DNA from: Oscillospiraceae bacterium
GTDB lineage: Bacteria > Bacillota_A > Clostridia > Oscillospirales > Oscillospiraceae
Reading direction: 5' to 3'
Assembly (NCBI GenBank): GCA_017537045.1
Contig: JAFYLN010000094.1
Location: 1-7,944, forward strand
DNA: 7,944 nt
The notes under the pieces were generated by a model, which saw only the letters and a list, made by a program, of their open reading frames with translations, did not search any database and was not told where the DNA came from. The translations under genes were made by a program, and so were the position numbers. Positions 5,657 to 7,944 of this stretch are shown one piece after another. The stretch's first letter is position 1, and each line of letters opens with the position of its first letter.

Positions 5657-5687
5657 AAAACGAGCCTGTCCCGGGTGGGACAGGCTC
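5652..5687 (-). terminator. Intrinsic terminator of pfp
   Basis: GAGCCTGTCCC and GGGACAGGCTC (5662-5672 and 5677-5687) form an 11-pair stem with a four-base loop. On the minus strand it is followed by GTTTTAAAAAT, and on the plus strand by AAAA, so it serves the pfp side. It sits back to back with the plus-strand terminator. Confidence 0.8.
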
Positions 5688-5709
5688 AAAATGATAGATT
5701 TGAAGTAAC

Positions 5710-7368
5710 TTATGCCTTTTCCAGAGCCAGGGTTCTGGTGGTCAGATCGCAGACCTCGGCAGGGCCGTAGTACTGGATTGCACCGGGATAGGTGAAGCAG
5801 GTTTCAACAGCCCACTCAGCGCGGTTTTCAGCAAAGAACTTGAAGGGTGCGCCATCCAACTCCACCAGAGCCTTGCGGATAACGGGCTTATCTGCACCAT
5901 GGCGGCGCTCGATGTTCATCATCTTGGTGATGGGCATACCGCCTGCAACCCACTCTTCAGCAGGTGCCTGCAGGTTGGAGACCTTGGACAGGTAACCGGT
6001 GTAGCCATACTGGATCAGCATGAATGCATTATAACCCAGGCTGTAGCAGTAGTCGGCATCGAAGTTGGAGGGGAAAGCGCAGCGGCCTTCGTAGCCGAAG
6101 AAGTGGTGCTGTGCGCCGAACTTGCCCTTGTAGGTGCCGGCCTTCTTGCGCTCGGCAAGGTTTGCAGCAACCAGAGCGGAGAACAGCTTCTCGGACTCGA
6201 TCAGGGAGACCTGAACGTTGCCATGGGGATCGCGTTCCAGGAACAGCTGCTGCTGAATGGTCTGGGGCAGAATTGCAAAGACAGCGAAGGATTCCTTGGT
6301 CAGGCCGTTTTCAATGAAAGCATACTTCTCAGCCCAGGTGGGAAGTGCATTGAATGCATCGGCCTTCTCACCTGCCAGCAGTTCGTTGATCTCCGCAATC
6401 AGAACGGAAAACTCGGGTACAAATTCAACGATGCCCTCGGGGATGATGGCAACACCGAAGTTCCAGCCCTTGGCGGCACGGGAAGCCACGGAATCTGCGA
6501 TCTGGTCAGCAACCTGAGCCAAAGACATCTTCTTAGCAGCAACCTCCTCACCGATCAGGCAGATGTTGGGCTGGGTCTGCAGGGCGCATTCCAGTGCAAC
6601 ATGGGAAGCGGAGCGGCCCATGACCTTAATGAAGTGCCAGTACTTCTTGGCAGAGTTGGCATCACGCTCGATGTTGCCGATCAGCTCAGAGTAGGTCTTG
6701 GTAGCGGTATCGAAGCCGAAAGAGCACTCGATATCCTCGTTCTTCAGGTCGCCGTCAATGGTCTTGGGGCAGCCGATGACCTGAATACCGGTGTTGTTGG
6801 CAGCGCAGTACTCAGCCAGAACGGCAGCGTTGGTGTTGGAATCGTCACCACCGATGATGACCAGGGCATTGACACCGTGCTTCTTGCAGTTTTCTGCCAC
6901 GATGGCAAACTGCTCCTGGGTCTCCAGCTTAGTACGGCCGGAGCCGATGATGTCGAAACCACCGGTGTTGCGGTACTGATTGATATATTCGTCGTCGAAG
7001 ATGATGAAATCGTTGTCCAGCAGACCGCTGGGGCCGCCCTTGAAGCCGATCAGAACATTCTCGGGATTGGTAGCCTTCAGCGCATCGTACAGGCCGCAAA
7101 TGACGTTGTGGCCGCCGGGAGCCTGACCGCCGGACAGGATAACACCGACAACCTGCTTTTTTGCCTCGGAGGTGTTGGCACCCTTCTGGAAGGTGATCTC
7201 GTTCTTGCCGTAAGTATTGGGGAACAGCGCCTTGATCTTCTCCTGATCAGCAACAGACTCGGTTGCACCGCCATTCTTGACGCAGATTTCGGAAATACCG
7301 TTGCGCAGCATACCGGGCAGCTTGGGTGCATACTGGTATCTTGCGATCTGCAGGGGGGACAGTTTCAT
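5710..7368 (-). CDS. pfp: Diphosphate-fructose-6-phosphate 1-phosphotransferase (PPi-PFK, long form)
   Basis: Cytosolic enzyme that reversibly phosphorylates fructose 6-phosphate to fructose 1,6-bisphosphate with pyrophosphate in place of ATP. The 552-residue length fits the long PFP clade. [15 protein letters not shown] (74-88) opens the nucleotide/PPi-binding domain. GGDDS (173-177) carries the Asp that replaces the Gly of ATP-dependent enzymes, and PKTIDGDL (201-208) carries the Lys typical of PPi users and the catalytic Asp region; both point to PPi dependence. MGRSASH (250-256) is the conserved sugar-phosphate motif. AAGGAG (7384-7379) lies ten bases before ATG 7368. The gene is convergent with the VanY gene and divergent from fba, which acts on its product. 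A Rex-like operator overlaps the predicted start site. Confidence 0.97.
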   Translation of the reverse strand: MKLSPLQIARYQYAPKLPGMLRNGISEICVKNGGATESVADQEKIKALFPNTYGKNEITFQKGANTSEAKKQVVGVILSGGQAPGGHNVICGLYDALKATNPENVLIGFKGGPSGLLDNDFIIFDDEYINQYRNTGGFDIIGSGRTKLETQEQFAIVAENCKKHGVNALVIIGGDDSNTNAAVLAEYCAANNTGIQVIGCPKTIDGDLKNEDIECSFGFDTATKTYSELIGNIERDANSAKKYWHFIKVMGRSASHVALECALQTQPNICLIGEEVAAKKMSLAQVADQIADSVASRAAKGWNFGVAIIPEGIVEFVPEFSVLIAEINELLAGEKADAFNALPTWAEKYAFIENGLTKESFAVFAILPQTIQQQLFLERDPHGNVQVSLIESEKLFSALVAANLAERKKAGTYKGKFGAQHHFFGYEGRCAFPSNFDADYCYSLGYNAFMLIQYGYTGYLSKVSNLQAPAEEWVAGGMPITKMMNIERRHGADKPVIRKALVELDGAPFKFFAENRAEWAVETCFTYPGAIQYYGPAEVCDLTTRTLALEKA

Positions 7369-7391
7369 TTATAAAACACTCCTTCGTTCGT

Positions 7392-7409
7392 TTGTTTATA
7401 CGTTAACAG
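7392..7409. promoter_or_regulatory. Rex-like operator at the pfp transcription start
   Basis: TTGTTTATACGTTAACAG matches the redox-repressor Rex consensus TTGTTAANNNNTTAACAA at 12 of the 14 specified positions. It overlaps the predicted pfp start site near 7407, where a bound repressor would block transcription. Rex responds to the NADH/NAD+ ratio and controls fermentation and glycolysis genes in Clostridia. The same bases also fit a catabolite-repression (cre) site with two mismatches, so CcpA is an alternative. The assignment is from consensus only. Confidence 0.4.
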
Positions 7410-7413
7410 ATAT

Positions 7414-7442
7414 ATTATACTTCATTTTTTCTAAAACGTAAA
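7414..7442 (-). promoter_or_regulatory. Predicted sigma-A promoter of pfp
   Basis: On the minus strand TTTACG (7442-7437) and a perfect TATAAT (7419-7414) are spaced by 17 bases. The start site would be near 7407, giving a leader of about 39 bases. Confidence 0.65.
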
Positions 7443-7494
7443 TAGCAATTTCGCATATAAAGTGTACAATATTTTCGTGCCGTTACACCTCCAT

Positions 7495-7518
7495 ATTTCA
7501 AAATATGCATATTGAAAT
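7495..7518. repeat. Inverted repeat over the fba -35 region
   Basis: ATTTCAA (7495-7501) and TTGAAAT (7512-7518) are perfect inverted arms enclosing the nearly co-centred palindrome ATATGCATAT (7503-7512). The right arm contains the fba -35 TTGAAA, so a protein bound here could compete with RNA polymerase. No regulator family is recognised from the sequence. Confidence 0.45.
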
Positions 7519-7539
7519 CAGGAAAATATATGCTATAAT
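7512..7539 (+). promoter_or_regulatory. Strong predicted promoter of fba
   Basis: TTGAAA (7512-7517) and a perfect TATAAT (7534-7539) are spaced by 16 bases, with TGC before the -10 forming an extended element. The transcript would start near 7546, leaving a leader of about 58 bases that contains the short palindrome GCGGATCCGC (7570-7579). Confidence 0.7.
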
Positions 7540-7603
7540 GTAAGAGATAAATTGCGCATCTGCATCACTGCGGATCCGCTGAAATAAGAAAGGATTGATT
7601 CCA

Positions 7604-7944
7604 ATGGCTCTTGTCAATACTACCGAGATGTTTAAGAAAGCTTACAATGGTGGCTACGCTATCGGTGCTTTCAACGTCAACAACATGGAAATCGTTCAGG
7701 CCATCACTGAGGCTTGCCGCGAGGAGAACGCTCCCGTTATCCTGCAGGTTTCCAAGGGTGCCCGTGCTTACGCCAACCCCACCTATCTGGTGAAGCTGGT
7801 CGAGGCTGCTGTGATTGAGTGCCCCAACATCCCCATCGCCCTGCATCTGGACCACGGTGATTCCTTCGAGACCTGCAAGTCCTGCATCGACGGCGGCTTT
7901 ACTTCCGTCATGATCGACGCTTCTTCCAAGCCCTTCGAGGAGAA
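7604..7944 (+). CDS. fba: Class II fructose-1,6-bisphosphate aldolase, N-terminal part
   Basis: Zinc-dependent cytosolic aldolase that splits fructose 1,6-bisphosphate into dihydroxyacetone phosphate and glyceraldehyde 3-phosphate. The visible 113 codons begin MALVNTTEMFKKAYNGGYAI, the usual start of the Gram-positive form of about 310 residues, followed by GAFNVNNMEIVQAI (21-34). HLDHGDS (81-87) contains the catalytic Asp83 and zinc ligand His84. The remaining zinc ligands lie beyond the window edge. The Shine-Dalgarno AAGGA (7590-7594) is nine bases before the ATG. It is divergent from pfp, which makes its substrate, and has a strong extended -10 promoter overlapped by an inverted repeat. 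Confidence 0.96.
   Translation, partial: MALVNTTEMFKKAYNGGYAIGAFNVNNMEIVQAITEACREENAPVILQVSKGARAYANPTYLVKLVEAAVIECPNIPIALHLDHGDSFETCKSCIDGGFTSVMIDASSKPFEE

Noticed and set aside
5899..7374. 491-codon plus-strand ORF opposite pfp
   Set aside because: It mirrors the strongly conserved pfp frame, has no domain pattern or Shine-Dalgarno, and is a shadow ORF.
7570..7579. Palindrome GCGGATCCGC in the fba leader as a hairpin
   Set aside because: It has no loop and no T tract, so it cannot act as a terminator; probably incidental.

Overview
The window looks like chromosomal DNA from a gut-type anaerobic Clostridia member (Bacillota), most likely the Oscillospiraceae/Lachnospiraceae range. The reasons are strong AGGAGG-type ribosome binding sites, a long-form pyrophosphate-dependent phosphofructokinase, a Gram-positive class II fructose-bisphosphate aldolase, and surface VanY-type peptidases carrying choline-binding-like GW repeats. 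This placement is inferred from protein flavour, not from a marker gene. No mobile element, CRISPR array, tRNA or rRNA was seen. No gene-free stretch exceeds 300 bases; the longest gaps are 1390-1660 and 7369-7603, and both are filled with promoters and regulatory signals.

Layout, left to right: (1) prfC (release factor 3), minus strand, C-terminus cut by the window edge. Its leader holds a seven-residue upstream ORF with its own Shine-Dalgarno, ending in UAG, directly followed by the 5' arm of a hairpin that covers the prfC Shine-Dalgarno. (2) A divergent plus-strand lipoprotein with cell-wall-binding repeats and an M15B/VanY D,D-carboxypeptidase domain. (3) A NUDIX hydrolase. (4) A phosphoribosyltransferase-family protein whose PRPP loop lacks the usual acidic pair. 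It follows a strong promoter and a short leader with three overlapping alternative hairpins, the last an intrinsic terminator. (5) A second, larger VanY paralogue, membrane-anchored, with an array of 20-residue (60-nt) GW repeats. (6) Back-to-back terminators, then pfp on the minus strand. (7) A 235-base divergent promoter region containing a Rex-like operator and another inverted repeat. (8) The first 113 codons of fba, running off the right edge.

Functionally, pfp and fba catalyse consecutive glycolytic steps and are divergently transcribed. The two VanY paralogues are envelope enzymes that probably trim peptidoglycan stem peptides; no vancomycin-resistance genes lie beside them. The NUDIX and phosphoribosyltransferase genes sit between the paralogues without an obvious link.

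The most interesting signals are in the non-coding leaders. The prfC leader has the layout of a translation attenuator that could let RF3 sense slow termination at a UAG codon. The phosphoribosyltransferase leader looks like a compact transcription attenuator of no class I recognise. Both are predictions from base pairing by eye and were not computed or tested.
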